Positions 10,839-23,584 are shown, counted from the first letter of the stretch. The stretch is DNA of 64,000 nucleotides from Charina bottae (GCA_023362775.1 JALMGJ010000008.1:39657501-39721500); one strand, 5' to 3'. Notes: a model not told the origin generated them from the sequence alone. Translations and numbers: made by a program.

Positions 10839-10971
10839 CTGTAGACTGATCATCTACTAAATTATTTTCTACTCAGAATATATTATGTTCTCAAATTAAC
10901 TTTCCGTAATATTAGGCTACCAATTTGGGATGCAAAAATCCCTATCACCGTTAAATGGGAACATATAGATA

Positions 10972-11312
10972 CAGGTAGTCCTAGCTTAATGACCATAATT
11001 GGGACCAGAATTTTGGTTGCTAAGTGAAGTGATCATTAAGTGAATCTGACCCGATTTTATGACTTTTTTTGTGGCCATCGTTAAGCGAATCACCACGGGC
11101 GTTAAGTGAACCACGTGGTCATTAAGCAAATCACATGGTTCCCCATTGATTTTGCTTGCTGGAAGCTGGCTGGGAAGGTTGAAAAAGGTGATCACGTGAC
11201 CATGGGATGATGCAATGGTCGTAAGTGCGGGGACTGGTTGCAAGTTGTTTTTCAGCACCATCATAACTCCGAACCATTGCTAAATGAATGGTCGTTAAGT
11301 GAGGACTACCTG
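10972..11312 (+). mobile_element. Pogo/Tigger-like MITE (341 bp)
   Basis: CAGGTAGTCCTAGCTTAATG at the left, AAGTGAGGACTACCTG at the right, TA on both sides. The interior repeats CGTTAAGTGAA-like motifs. No transposase frame. Confidence 0.85.
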
Positions 11313-11314
11313 TA

Positions 11315-11640
11315 TAGCAAACCTTGCTGCTACTCATAGTCATCCAGATTTTTGCAACCAAGATCTGGTAGCTCTACTTAGCATCTATTTGAAACAAAGT
11401 GAGTTTAAACATACTTACCCTCTATTTTCCTAATATGTCTTGACAATCAGCACTAAACATGAAAGACTGAAAAAGCCCTTGAAATCTCAAGGAGTTACTT
11501 CAATTGTCTTCCAAATCTGGAAAAAAATTGTTAAAAAAAACAATTTAATGTGAATTTCAATAAGCATAATTGAAAGAGTTAAAATATACTGTACATCTAC
11601 AGTGGAATCTTATTTATCTCAACTACCTGGGAGAAAGAAT
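11315..11640. other. Unassigned sequence
   Basis: Nothing recognised between the Tigger-like MITE and the CR1 3' end. Confidence 0.4.
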
Positions 11641-12022
11641 TTATTTATTTATTTTATTTATTGGATTTATCACCGCCCAACTCCCCCAAGGGGGACTCTG
11701 GGCGGTTTGCAACAGAATTAAAATCATTAATATACATTTATAAATAAAATAAAATACATAATAATGAATAACATGAGATCCAATGGCAGAATATTCTTAA
11801 GTTTGTAAAAAAGGGCACCTCAGAGCTAATCTAAGGTGCTAGCCATCTCCAGGTATCTCCAATCTCCTTCTGACCCCAAGCATACTGACAAAACCAGGTT
11901 TTGAGTCTTTTTCGGAAGTCCAGGAGTGAGGGGGACCGTCTGATCTCCGGGGGCAGAATATTCCAAAGGGCAGGGGCAACAGCAGAGAAAGCAGAGAAAG
12001 AATTTGGGTTAAGAGGAGCCAT
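11641..12022 (-). mobile_element. CR1 LINE 3' end with ORF2 C-terminal fragment
   Basis: On the minus strand a 63-codon frame contains APALWNILPPEIRRSPSLLD and FRKRLKTWFCQYAW, the end of CR1 ORF2. The 3'UTR (GTCCCCCTTGGGGGAGTTGG) and (AAAT)n tail follow. It is 5' truncated. Confidence 0.85.
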
Positions 12023-12430
12023 ATTTATGCACTCTTAAATTACATTAACATCATGAATGAAATAAAGTATTGGTATCTGTGGGCCAATCTTGCCAAGAAA
12101 ATACTTCGAGTCTCTTGAAACGACAACTGCTTTCTAACTCATAAAATTTGTATCATGAGCCTGCTAATGTAGGAATGTAGTCAGGATAGTTGGTTCATAT
12201 TTCTATTGTTTTATTTATACCAAAATTTGTATAATGCCTACTCTAGAGATTCTAGGTTTACAGTAACACATTCATCTATCCAAGCACTGCAAATTAATAA
12301 AAAATAAAAATACAATAAGCAGTTCAATAAAAAACAAAACAAAAGAAATGTGTCAAAAATGCAGCCCCACAACAGTCATTGGCTTTCAATTGCTTGATGG
12401 AACATAATGTAAGGACTGCCAATAAGAAGA
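12023..12430. other. Unassigned sequence
   Basis: A faint LINE-like 3' end (polyA-rich stretch near 12290-12350) may be present. Nothing firmer. Confidence 0.35.
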
Positions 12431-12698
12431 TGTGATGGTAAGTGAGAATGAACTTGGGAGACTGGGCCCAGAGACACTGCCTAGGGAATGGTCAGATAAG
12501 AGGCAGCATAGTCCGTAGCTGGATGGTGGGTGGGGCAAGAGGCTCAGAAGAGACCCTCCCTAATTTCTCGGGGTGTAAAGGAGACAAGGGGAGAATTGCA
12601 CTTTCAGACTTGCAAGATTCTGTTAATGTAGCCTTACAATAAAATAGAATTAGCTCATCTGGTCATGTTTCCTGTCTGGTCCACCTGGTAAGCTGAGA
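12431..12698 (+). mobile_element. Solo LTR, about 265-bp family, diverged
   Basis: TGTGATGGTAAGTGAGAATG start, CAGACTTGCAAGATTCTGTT, AATAAAATAGAATTAGC, and a GTAAGCTGAGA end align with the LTRs at 43452 and 58174. Target duplication no longer clear. Confidence 0.65.
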
Positions 12699-14221
12699 GA
12701 CTGACTGGGTCCAGCTCCCCGTCCAACTCATGTGGATTGGGGACTTTCAGCATCTCTTGAGAGAAAGCCCAAGACAGGCAGGATCTGGTTGGAAGAGATG
12801 GTCCTGAAGGAACTTGGGAGCCAAATCATGCGGAACTTCGTAGGTGAACACCAGATATGCAACCCTGAGTAACTATGAGTGATTTTATCTGCAAAGAATC
12901 TTGCAAAAATTGTCACAGTGGCCTGCAAGAGTATCTTTTCCCCTGCTTTTTCCTGAAAGGATGCAGGTAACTGTGAACAAGGTTAGCGGTTTAGACTCTT
13001 AAGATCCAATAAGAGCAAAGAGGTAATTATGCTTCAAATCCCTTACTGCCACCTAATACTTCTGAATGTGAGTGTACATTCGCTCTTCATTTTTCCACCA
13101 CTGACACTCTGAATGTCTCTTCTATCGCCATTCTCTAGAGCTCCTCAATAAAGAAAGGAGCACCCTGGGACCTATGACCAGAGGGATGCTGCTGAGGTGC
13201 AATCTCATCTGAAGCTCTTGTCATTTTTGAGTTCCAGAGTTCAACAAGTTATGTGGTGGCATTGCCTTCCAGCTTGCTGGGAAAATCCTCAAGTGCCCTC
13301 AGAAAGCCCAAAGAGTCCATCAGTTGCCTGGAGTAGAGCATCTAACCAGTCTCCAACCTCTGCAGAGATCAAGTGGGGTGATAATGTCCCTATGAACCTC
13401 AAAGTGATCCAGCCATGGCAAAGGATCAATGAGAATGTCCTCCATCTTCAGCTCTAAGGAGAAAATCAGGCTTAGCATATGATCACTTACATCTGTCACC
13501 CCAGAGTGGATCTTTGGAAAAAATGAATACGGAAGGAAAAGGAACAAGAATGAAAGTAGAATGACTGCAACAAAATAAAGTATGAGATCTAAATGAAAAG
13601 TATATACTTCGCCCACTAAAGTAACACTTCGCCCACTAAAGTAACACTATAACACAAATACAACAAGGATATGAAACACAAGGATAGAAAGATATAATGG
13701 TCATAATACTCTGTCATCCTTAAACTATTGCAGCAATGGTATCTGTGGGGGGGGGGGGAGCAAGGGGGAAATGAGGAAACGTGTTGCAACATTGTGGTGC
13801 AAATTCCATCCCTTCTGTACTTGTGTTGCAATGTCACATGCAAGTATGAAAGGTGCTGAGTTCGTGTCATGATGTAATAATTCACGTTTCTTCATTTTGA
13901 CAAAATCTCAGCTCCTGAATACAGTATTCTAAAATGGATTACCATTTCTCCAACCCATTCTTAATGGGAAAAAGCTGCAACACTTGACTTACTTCCCTAT
14001 ATAAATTTTCCTAAGCTTTTCTGCATTGGCCACAGAAGAGGCTGCTTCCTAAAGGTACAGGAGATGGTTCCTGCTTGCTTTTGAATTTAATAAAACAAAA
14101 ACAAAACCCCAAAATATTTAGTAGCATTTGCATATCCCAGTGCAGTCTTAATTGATTTGCACTTACTGAGTTGCTTCCAAGTTGACTTCCAAGGGACTCA
14201 ATATTTGGGAGATGTTTTTGC
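12699..14221. other. Unassigned, repeat-poor sequence
   Basis: Contains a 20-bp tandem duplication (13608-13647) and a G-run (13746-13757). I recognise no gene. Confidence 0.4.
13608..13647. repeat. Two tandem copies of a 20-bp unit
   Basis: ACTTCGCCCACTAAAGTAAC occurs twice in a row without mismatch. Confidence 0.9.
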
Positions 14222-14274
14222 CTTCATTCATTCATTCATTCATTCATTCATTCATTCATTCATTCATTCATTCA
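14222..14274. repeat. (ATTC)n microsatellite
   Basis: About 13 near-perfect tetranucleotide units. Confidence 0.95.
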
Positions 14275-15925
14275 GCATGCCATGAACTTCAACAGACTCT
14301 CAGTGGCTTATAGCACATATATCAAACCAACCCCATAAAATCAACAGTATCTTACTAGAATGATAAAACTATGACTCCACCCTACAGAGGACTTAATAAT
14401 TCTCTGAGAGTGGAGACTCCCTCCTGTGGAACAGTTTGTCCCCTGAGAAGAAGGTGGGCCTCTCCCTCTTGATCTTCCAAAAGATCAAGAAATGTAAATA
14501 TATTTATAAGGATCAAAAAAGATAAAGAAATACCAGAACCCAACTAAGAGACATAGGAGATGAAAGAAAAGGAGAGAAACAGAGAAAACCGCAGGGTGCA
14601 TTTTCTGCTTCTATGAAATCTGGAAGTTAGAAGCTGCAGAAGATGTTTCAGTGGTAGTTCTTCAAACACATGGAGGAAGCAAAGACAATTATTGTAAATA
14701 CCTGAAATTGAACAATACAGAGATGCTATCAGGAACAACCAATTATTTCAATGACCTGCTTGTAATTAACAACGACACATGAAACAATGAAGAACTGAAA
14801 AGCTTTGATTCTATTGCCCTTTTTTCCTTCTTAAATATTCTTAACTGATTTTTAACTGCCATGGAACTTCCTCCTCATCAGCACCATTTCAAAACACTTC
14901 CTTCCACATGAGGTTTTATGCCCCTTGGCCTTCAAAGTAATATTTAAGCAGTTTACGCCATTGTGAATATTAGGTGCCATCAAGTGGGTTTTGACGTTTG
15001 GTGAACATTTACATCATACAAAATATATACAGTAAATAAGTAAAACGCCCAAACCACCAATGATAAATAATTATTAAAATTCCTAGGCAAATGAAATAGG
15101 CTTTCAATTTATGGCAAAAAGATTCCGTGGCGGGGGACATTAGATGCCATAACCGAAGATGCCCACCCCACTCCTGGAATATCAGGATGGAATAGGCCTC
15201 TGGAGAAGGAAATGCTTCCTCAGGTAGCACCTTGAGCTGTTTAGATAATTCAGTGGCAACAGAATGAAAATGGCTCATGGGAAGCTAATGCAGAAGCTTC
15301 CATGCAGGAATTGTGATGCTCCACCCAACAATTACCTAAGTGAATTTGAGGTAGTCTCGCTTCCAATAAAGGCGTAGTACGTAGGAGGAAAAGGGCCTCC
15401 TGGCACCACTCTAGGGACTTGGAGCATTCTAGAGTCATCTAACCAGCATAGTGTGAATGTAGCAATAATGAAGACAGGCTTCCTATCACCTTTCCAATGA
15501 CTGGCATATGCACAAAGATTCTGTGAGTGGCTAGTGAAGAAATGGCCTAATGGTGGCCCAAGATTTCTGCACAGCTGAGCACTTCAGAGAGGGGGTGCCC
15601 AGCTTGGGAAAAGGGGCTGAAGATCACACCTGGCCTTGGAGAGGTGGGCTGTGAAAAGCAAATGGGGCCAGAACAAAGCCAGGGCCAGGATAAAGCCTAC
15701 ATGTGATTTTATTTACTTTTCATTTAATTTTAATACTTTCCATGCATGTTATATTCATGTTATTTTTAAAAGTACAAGTTTTAAAGAGGGGCATTATCCA
15801 AACTTTTCAGAGGCCCTGGGCTTCTGATTGTGATGACGGGTTATATCATATTAGATATGTGAACATTTCATGTTGCTGCAATAGAGTCACATGGCTTCCC
15901 CTCTGAAACATGCCTCTAAGCATCA
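14275..15925. other. Unassigned, repeat-poor sequence
   Basis: A short RTE-like 3' relic (GGTGCCATCAAGTGGGTTTT near 14970) is the only repeat trace. Open frames of up to 89 codons on the minus strand show no motif. Confidence 0.4.
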
Positions 15926-15933
15926 GAATATTG

Positions 15934-16227
15934 CAGACCTTTCAAAATTTTTATGTTGGTGACACACTTTTTAGACATGCATCATTTCGCGACACACTCT
16001 TACAGCAGGGCATCATTTCGCGAAACACTCTTACAGCAGGGCACAAGGCAGGCACTAGGACCTGCATGGAATCCTGGCAGGGCAGGTTTGGAGACAGCAA
16101 GGCACAAGGCAGGCACTAGGACCTGCGCGGAATCCTGGCAGGGCTCGGAGGCAGCAGCAACCGCGACACACCCGGACACTGCAGCCGACACACTAACGTG
16201 TCCCGACACACAGTTTGGAAAGCTCTG
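15934..16227 (+). mobile_element. hAT MITE, TTTCCAAACT family
   Basis: Perfect 8-bp target duplication GAATATTG (15926-15933 and 16228-16235). Ends CAGACCTTTCAAAATTTTTA and CACAGTTTGGAAAGCTCTG. The interior has two copies of a GGCACAAGGCAGGCACTAGG unit. Confidence 0.85.
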
Positions 16228-16235
16228 GAATATTG

Positions 16236-17869
16236 TATTAAAACACAGGGCATATGGATGGCTATCAAATCAATTGTTTAAACGCAGTCCTGAAGATTGT
16301 TCTGTTTGAGTCTAAGGATGCCCAGATAGTAATTCTTCTCAGTGGCCTTGTGTGTGTCCTGCCCGCCGCCCGCCCGGGGAATTCCATGCAGTTTTGCTAG
16401 TTGATGCTTCTCCAGTGGTAAAGCCATTCCAAATGGTTGCCAAGACAACTGCATAGATATGTCCACATGGTCACTTGGTTTTGACCTTGACTCATTGTGG
16501 ATATATATAAATGCATCCAGGTAATCACCCAGCCTTGGGGTTGCCTTGAGGGCATCTTGAATGTATCTGTTGGGAATGCTTTAATCTTGATTCAGCAGTA
16601 GGCAAGGGATGGGCTTGATGGCTTACGTGGTGTCCTCCAACAAAAAGATATTCCTTCATTAACATGGCAGTGATTTGGTAGACAGACTGAAATGGCCAAA
16701 ATGCTGGTTTATATTTGAAAATCCCCTCTTCTATTAAAGAACAATCAGAACCAGAACTGCTCAAAACATAACATAAGCTTCATAAATACACAAAATATTT
16801 TCCCTGAAAGCTCATACAATGTGTTCTAGGATTGCCATAAATAATGTACAGTACAGTATTCCAGTTCTGGTTCTCTCCTTGCACATGTAACTAGTATTCA
16901 CCAGATGGCAGTATTTACTTGCAGAAAGGATGTGTTTTGCACACTTCCCTGTTAGGGCAATGAACAAAGAAACCTTTCTCCTTTTGCTTCCAGTTACTTG
17001 TGAATTTCCTTCCAAAAGTTCAGTTTTAAAACATACTATCTATTTTCAGGTCTGTTTCTTACATCCTAATCAAAGTGGTCAAGTTCAAAATGGTCAGATA
17101 CAAAAAAAGGTTATATATTTGATATTTATACTTGACCTTCTTATTTTCCAGCAGTATCTAGGTCCCCAATGTTTTGCTTTCTATTTATGTTTAATGACAT
17201 TTTCATTTCAGAAAAGGCAACATTTTCATTATTTTAACTTTAGGGTTGATTAGCTTAGAACAAAGCAATTATATCTAGCCATATTAATCACACTTCAGTG
17301 GTATGTTGCCTCAACTTGTAAAGTGTGTGTGTGTGTGTTTGTGTGTCTGAAGCTGTACTCAAATGGAGCTTAATTAGAAAAAAAACACTTGTGGAAGATA
17401 ATGCTGTAGTTAATAGTTCTTCCTGTATTCATATATCTTTCCTGTACGCCTTTGACCTGGTACCTTACCCCATCAATTTATTTATTTTTTTTAAAGGAAA
17501 ATTGTGCTCCAATACTTTTTAAAGCATGTGTAGGACATGTAGTCCTCCACAGACTGTTGTCCTCCAGGATAACTTCCAACAATCCCTCCCTGTTGCTATG
17601 TTTGTTGGGGCTTCTGGGAGTTGTAACTTAGCAACTTCAAAGGGCCATAAAACCCTCATTCCTGAATTCAAATGTTTATACACATCCCAATTCTCTTCAA
17701 TGGGCCTTGTGTGGCTCTGAGAATTTCCCAGAAGCAGTGATGTTAGGAGCAGTGGTGGTGCTAAAGGCAGAGATGTTCACTATCTATTTCTGTGTCTTCG
17801 GATGGCATTTTATGTTAAAACTAATTCAATAAACTAGATAAATGAATGTGAGTGCTTTGATGACAATAT
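16236..17869. other. Unassigned sequence
   Basis: Holds a short (GT)n run (17322-17346) and, near 17540-17640, a weak MITE-like pair (CTTCCAACAATCCCTCCC / TTGGGGCTTCTGGGAGTTG). No exon recognised. Confidence 0.4.
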
Positions 17870-18058
17870 TGTAGACATCCACAGAGGAGACCTTGGAGAA
17901 ACTATGCAGAGATAGTAATCAAAACATATACAAAAACATGCTTTAAGCCCAGGAAACAAAGAAAATATTAGCCAGAGACTCAGGGTGAGACTAATAAGTA
18001 GGGAATGGAAAACTTGTGGAGTTGGTTTCCTGATCTGGCCTACCTTGAAGTGCTGACA
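17870..18058 (+). mobile_element. LTR-like 3' fragment
   Basis: TTTCCTGATCTGGCCTACCT then TGAAGTGCTGACA matches the 3' end of the 250-268-bp LTR family. The 5' boundary and target duplication could not be fixed. Confidence 0.4.
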
Positions 18059-18219
18059 GATACATTTCAGTCCATTTAGGGATAAATCTGTTTAGAAGGA
18101 TTTGCCAACTCCCCACGTTCCAAGCTGGCAGGACTTCATAGCTGGGATGGACAACCTTTGGTAGCCAGTGAGATAGCTAGAGCAGAATTATGAGGTGTTG
18201 AGAGCAGGACTACCTATAT

Positions 18220-18311
18220 CAGTGTTTCTCAACCTTGGCAACCATGCTGGCTGGGGAATCCTGAGAGCTGAAGTCCACACATCTTAAAATTGCCAAGGTT
18301 GAGAAACACTG
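18220..18311 (+). mobile_element. SPIN-like hAT MITE, copy 5
   Basis: 92 bp, with the left arm partly deleted. Target duplication ACCTATAT / ACCTACAC (6 of 8). Confidence 0.8.
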
Positions 18312-18319
18312 ACCTACAC

Positions 18320-19238
18320 AATAGTGGTTTTGGACGAACAAAGAGGTAGTATTTCATGAACATAGGGTTTTATTCCCCTAGAAAGTGGTTATCTCAAGCT
18401 GACCTTGGTTCCCAGAGCCTATGTTCACCTCCTAGTATCTCCTCCTGGTTTTATCAACATTCTTTGGCCCTCTAAATGTTTTATAGCTGAGCTGATGGGG
18501 CTGATTGTCTCTCAAGTCCTTGAGAAAGTAATTAGGAAGGGGTTATTTTTGCTTTATCTCACTTGACCTCACCAGTGCCATGTTTTCTCCTACACATCCC
18601 ACCTACATGTACACACCTGCCTGCTCCTCAGTAACACTTTTGAAATGCGATGCTGAGAAAAAGGGATTGTGATTCAAGTCTGTGGCTGTTAAAAAGAAAC
18701 AACAAAAAGTAAAAATAAACATTTTGTAAAGATGCCTAAACAAATTCACACCTTGCTGAGATTCATTTTTTTATTTTTATTATTATTATTATGCTCTGTT
18801 CCTTTTTCAAAAGAAACAAAGTCCAAATTATTCTGGAAGCTACATTTTTACAGTCTTGGGGGATTTGTATCTTCACTTGAAGTGTTAAAATCTAGGTTGT
18901 CATAAGCAGGTTGTCCCGGTTATATGTACTATATTTGCCCATTAAAAATGTAAGTGCCCCTCCTTGCAAATAATTACCTGTGGATGGAAGGCAGGGGGAG
19001 CCTTACATTTACATTTGCTGAGAACAGAAGACGCTGTTGAAGATGTGAATGGGTAGCAGGTGCAAAAGGCCGCAGATATTTATATAAGTTATTTAAAAGA
19101 CCTTACATGCTGCTCCAAGGCAGAGACACTCTGCGGGGCTTATGTCCCCTTCCTGCAGTAAGAAAATTAAAATAACAAAACAGTGTTGCAAAAGAACATC
19201 TATTAATGATGGAGAAAATTACAAAGAGAACTATGACC
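18320..19238. other. Unassigned sequence
   Basis: An ATT-rich run near 18770-18793 only. No family or exon recognised. Confidence 0.4.
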
Positions 19239-19610
19239 ACTTAGACATTTGTTGTTCAGTTGTTTAGTCGTGTCCGACTTCGTGACCTCATGGACCATAG
19301 CACGCCAGGCCTTCCTGTCCTCCACTGTCTAGCTTAGACATAGTTTTATACAATATGGGGTGAAATATGGAATAAAGATGTATTTGGTAGTATTTTAAGA
19401 GACACTGATAAGTTGTTAAGGTTGTATATACTTGCTGGGGTTGAAGGAAGATTCTTCTTTTTCCCCCCCTTTTTTTTGGGGGGGGATTTTCCCCCTTTTT
19501 CTTTTGCACTTTTTAAATATATATATATTATGTATTTTTGTATTAGGTTTTTTTTGGTATTAGTTTTATCTGTTTTATATAATCTTTAATAAAATTAATG
19601 AAAAAAAGGT
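19239..19610 (+). mobile_element. L1-type LINE 3' fragment with a nested RTE
   Basis: Flanked by a 10-bp target duplication AACTATGACC (19229-19238 and 19611-19620) and ending AATAAAATTAATG plus an A-run. The 5' truncated body includes a C-, T- and G-run-rich stretch (19460-19505). An 84-bp RTE insertion occupies 19249-19332. Confidence 0.65.
19249..19332 (-). mobile_element. BovB/RTE LINE, 84-bp 3' end
   Basis: Flanked by a 9-bp target duplication CTTAGACAT (19240-19248 and 19333-19341). The sequence is the BovB 3' terminus (TTAGTCGTGTCCGACTTCGT on the plus strand). It was severely 5' truncated at insertion. Confidence 0.85.
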
Positions 19611-19620
19611 AACTATGACC

Positions 19621-20034
19621 CCCAAGGAACAATAAATATCTAAATATAACTGAAGATGGGGTTCTAACTCATACTGGCTCCTCTCCTAAGGCTTCCTTAA
19701 TCTTGGTAGCAAAACTTGATAGGGGTAGGTCTCATACCTGCTGCTTGCCTGGTGAATTTTAACCCTTTGAAGAACATTAACATGGTTTCTTTCTATTTCC
19801 TCCCTCAGTTTTTTTCGCCTTGCCTCCTCTCCATCCAGTTTTGTTCCCTCCTTTTTTTACAGTTCCGTCACTCTTTCTCTCAACCCATCACCATCTTGTT
19901 CTGCCCTGCCTTTTTCTGTTCCTGCTGGAAGGATGGGTGTATTGAATCTATCTGTGTATGTTAATATCAACCATTTTCAGGTGGGAATAGGAAGCCCCTT
20001 TGATACTTTATGGTCCCCCATTTCCACCCTTGCC
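19621..20034. other. Unassigned sequence
   Basis: Pyrimidine-rich in its second half. No gene or repeat recognised. Confidence 0.4.
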
Positions 20035-20043
20035 ATTTCCACC

Positions 20044-20493
20044 TTGCCTTGCTGACAAAGGTCCATATAATTAAAGCTATGGTTTTCCCAGTAGTAATGT
20101 ATGGCTGTGAGAGTTGGACCATAAGGAAGGCTGAGCGCCGAAGAATTGATACTTTCGAACTGTGGTGCTGGAGAAGACCCTTAAGAGTCCCTTGGACTGC
20201 AAGGAGGTCAAATCGGTCATTGGAAGGACAGATGCTGAAGCTGAAGCTCAAATACTTTGGCCACCTAATGCGAAGAGAGGACTCACTGGAAAAGACCCTG
20301 ATGCTGGGAAAGACCGAAGGCAAAAGGAGAAGGGGATGGCAGAGGATGAGATGGTTAGATAGCATCACCGATGTAACGAACATGAATTTGAGTAAACTCT
20401 GGGAGACAGTGGAGGACAAGAAGGCCTGGCATGCTATGGTCCATGAGGTCATGAAGAGTCAGACACGACTAAATGACTGAACAACAACAAAAA
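20044..20493 (+). mobile_element. BovB/RTE LINE 3' end with C-terminal ORF remnant
   Basis: 9-bp target duplication ATTTCCACC (20035-20043 and 20494-20502). The open frame (about 144 codons inside the element) contains YGCESWTIRKAERRRIDTFE, KLKYFGHLMRREDSLEKTLM and a TRLND end, the C-terminal region of BovB reverse transcriptase ORFs. Compared with the copy at 46620, about ten codons are missing after ARRSN. The catalytic reverse transcriptase and endonuclease parts are absent. Confidence 0.9.
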
Positions 20494-20502
20494 ATTTCCA
20501 CC

Positions 20503-21624
20503 CTGAAAAACTTCTAATTCTCAAAGATGCCCCCAAAGCAAAATACTGAAATGTGAATTTCAGCAACATGAAGTTTGAGCCATTTTTTTAAAGGCTGAAA
20601 ATGGGAACAGTTTGCTTTTCAAGCCTAATTCTGAATTCCAGTTGGCTGTAGGAGCACGTTGTGTCCACTGATTCAAGAGAAATTGCCAAACTAACTTGTA
20701 AAAAAATAACAAAGTAATGTAGTTAATTCTCTAAGTAAAGAAGAAAGCAAAAATGAGAAGAAACCCTTCTAGGATCTGTATTGTTAAAATGATCGTTGCA
20801 TATCCAATATTTACCTGCGTGAAAGTTTGCAACTTACAGCTGGCTCCATTGGCAAGCATACTGCTATACTGTTCCAGATCTCTTTATTTTTGTATTTTAA
20901 AAATACAACTTACCTTGCCATTGGTTTTGAATAATTCCACTACAGAACTGCCATGAATTGTGTCCCCAGTTCATGACTCATCTTTCTTTCTGGCTGTGGA
21001 CATCCCTGATAAAATTGCTTCCAATGCTGTGCTGTTCTTTTGCCCCATTGAGTACAAGTTGGCAAAGCTTGCAAATATTCAGGATCACAACTTTTAAGTT
21101 GCCATATGTTCTTCTAAATAATGTAGTTTGGAAGTTTCCAGCCTGTAATCTAATGAGCTGTATAGACAATGACATGCAAAATTATGTACGGATGCTTGAG
21201 TGAGTTGAATTATTAGCCAGTCAACAGTCTCATTCATACAATGAATCCAAAGGCACAGAGTTAAGTAATATTCCCATGAAAATAATTATAGGAATGAATA
21301 AGATGAATTTGGGTGGGCAGAGGTTCTATCATTTCAGGCATGAAAGGATTGTGGATTGTGATTTCCCTTTTTTGTGACCATATTTTTACCACCAGAAAAG
21401 AGAGGATTTTGATTTGGGTTGGGTATGATGCAACAGTTTTGAGGATGCTGCCAAATGTCTTGGACTGATTCTGTGAACTTGGGCACATTGGTCTTAAAAT
21501 AAAAAGCATACAAATTGCTGCTTAAGCCAGCTGTTCATTTATTTATCTCAAGGTTTAGTAACAAAGCACATACCAGTGTTCCCAATGGCAGCACTGCCTC
21601 CGGAATTAAATGAAAATAAAAGCC
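20503..21624. other. Unassigned, repeat-poor sequence
   Basis: No repeat or exon recognised. Confidence 0.4.
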
Positions 21625-21820
21625 AATGGTTGATCTAGGACCTAGAAAACCCAGGTTTGAATCTACCCTTAGCTCCAGTAGCTCATTGTGTGATTTGGTG
21701 CCAGTCACTCTCTCACAGGACAACCCATCCCACCAGGTTGTGGTTGTTGTGAGGATCAAATGGAGATCTTCACGTAACTTGTCGAAGTCCTGGAGAAAAG
21801 ATGGGGTATAAATCAAACCA
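21625..21820 (+). mobile_element. Old Sauria-type tRNA SINE
   Basis: GTTTGAATCTACCCTTAGC, GGTGCCAGTCACTCTCTCAC, GGTTGTGGTTGTTGTGAGGA and GATGGGGTATAAATCAAA follow the order B box, body, Bov-B-like tail. It is diverged. Confidence 0.6.
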
Positions 21821-22649
21821 GTTGCTTTTATGGTGTTTATTATAGCATTATTAAGCCATTAAATGCAAGTATCACGAAAACATTGAAAGATCTTGCACGG
21901 AAATGCCAAAATCATAAGAGATCTTGCAAGATCACAGGTGACCAGGGGACGTCCCGTCCCTCCCACCAACTTTCTCAGTTGCAGTTCAATTTGTGTGGAC
22001 TTTCCTTTGGTAGAAAGCCAAGCATCAGGGCTTTTAAAAATAATTATGACGGGGCAGAAACACTAATGTAGTGTCCTCCATGTTTTGGTTTCCTGAAAAG
22101 GGCAGGTACAGCTCGTTCTTGTTTTTGTTCTGATTTCAGTTCTTAGCACTGTTTCCATCTGAGCCATATTTAACAAGAACTTTCTATTCATTTTCAACTT
22201 ATATTAGGTACCCAACTAGAGCTTGGCTTGTAGAAATGAGGAAAGGGGTACTATAAGTGAAGAAGTATGTTGAAATGGAAGTATTGGACTTGGATCAGGA
22301 AACCAAGATCTAAGCCATAGGCATTTGCTCCTGACCAAGATGACATAAAAATGATGTGGTGTGTGCTTTGATATCACAACACAAACCCTGCTCTTTCTTT
22401 CTTGCACCTCAATGTTGACCATAAGCATGGAAGTCACAGAGTTTGTGTCATGACATCATGATACACGTTTCTTCACTTGACCCTTTCTCCCTTCAACCAT
22501 GTACAGTCCAAACTCCTGGTTGATCATGGAGCTTGGTGGGTGATGTTAAGCCAGTCATTCCTTCTTAGTTTAACCTACCTCACAGAGCTCTTGTAGTGAG
22601 GAACATATGGGCAAGGGCCACACTCCAAAGAAAAGGCAGAAAATCAAGA
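21821..22649. other. Mostly unassigned; Sauria SINE scrap near 22535-22610
   Basis: TTAAGCCAGTCATTCCTTCT and CTACCTCACAGAGCTCTTGT resemble a Sauria SINE body. Nothing else recognised. Confidence 0.4.
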
Positions 22650-22657
22650 TATTAGAT

Positions 22658-22921
22658 CAGAGCTTTCCAAACTGTGTGTCGCGACACGTTAGTGTGTCGG
22701 CTTCAGTGTCTGGGTGTTTCGGGGCTGCTGCTGCCTCCGAGCCCTGCCAGGATTCCACGCAGGTCCTAGTGCCTGCCTTGTGCCTGGCTGCCTCCAAACC
22801 TGCCCTGCCAGGATTCCGCACAGGTCCTAGTGCCTGCCTTGTGCCCTGCTGTAAGAGTGTGTCGTGAAACGATGCATGTCTAAAAAGTGTGTCACCAACA
22901 TGAAAAGTTTGGAAAGCTCTG
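22658..22921 (-). mobile_element. hAT MITE, TTTCCAAACT family
   Basis: Perfect 8-bp target duplication TATTAGAT (22650-22657 and 22922-22929). It is the inverted-orientation sister of the copy at 15934, including the two GGTCCTAGTGCCTGCCTTGT units. Confidence 0.9.
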
Positions 22922-22929
22922 TATTAGAT

Positions 22930-23584
22930 AATATATTAGATATTAGATAAGACCTTTGAAAACAACTATGTGAACCAGTTGAGGACATTTAATATATTTT
23001 TCTAAAGAAAGATTTAACTATTTGAGAATAAATATCCTCTTTCCAAGTTATTCTGGCAGAATTACCTAGAGGGCTGGGAAGCTGACAACTTTATTTCTTT
23101 TTAAGAGAAACATGGTATTTGTTGTCCTGTGTTTCCTGTGGGGCATAACAGAAAAAGATAATGTTTCATCACTCTTGTCCCAATGCAGTGCCTAAGAAAG
23201 AAGCAAATTTTGTTCATTATGGCTCAGTTGTGGTGATATGGGGTATTCAGGACCTTGGAATAACACAACACTTTGCTCCATTTTGTTCTGCACAGGCTCA
23301 AAACAATCCTTAGCAGAACTCGCATATCACTGTTTAATTTGATCATCTGTCAAGTATTGTGGAAGTGTCATGTTTAATATCATTCTCATTAGAGTTTCAT
23401 GCATTATTACCTGGTTATTTGTTTTATAGTGAATATCTCATTAGTTTAGTACTGTAGATTTCTGTGATTTTTTTAGCTCATTCCAAGAGATCCTCTTTCA
23501 GGGAAGGAAATTAATGACTACTGTATCTAAAACTTGATGTATGTGTTATAAGCAGATGCTGCCTATTTTGAAAGTTTGGCTCAC
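22930..23584. other. Unassigned sequence
   Basis: No repeat family or exon recognised. Confidence 0.4.

Noticed and set aside
20010..20480. 156-codon host gene
   Set aside because: The frame is BovB C-terminus; the first residues are flanking sequence ahead of the target duplication.
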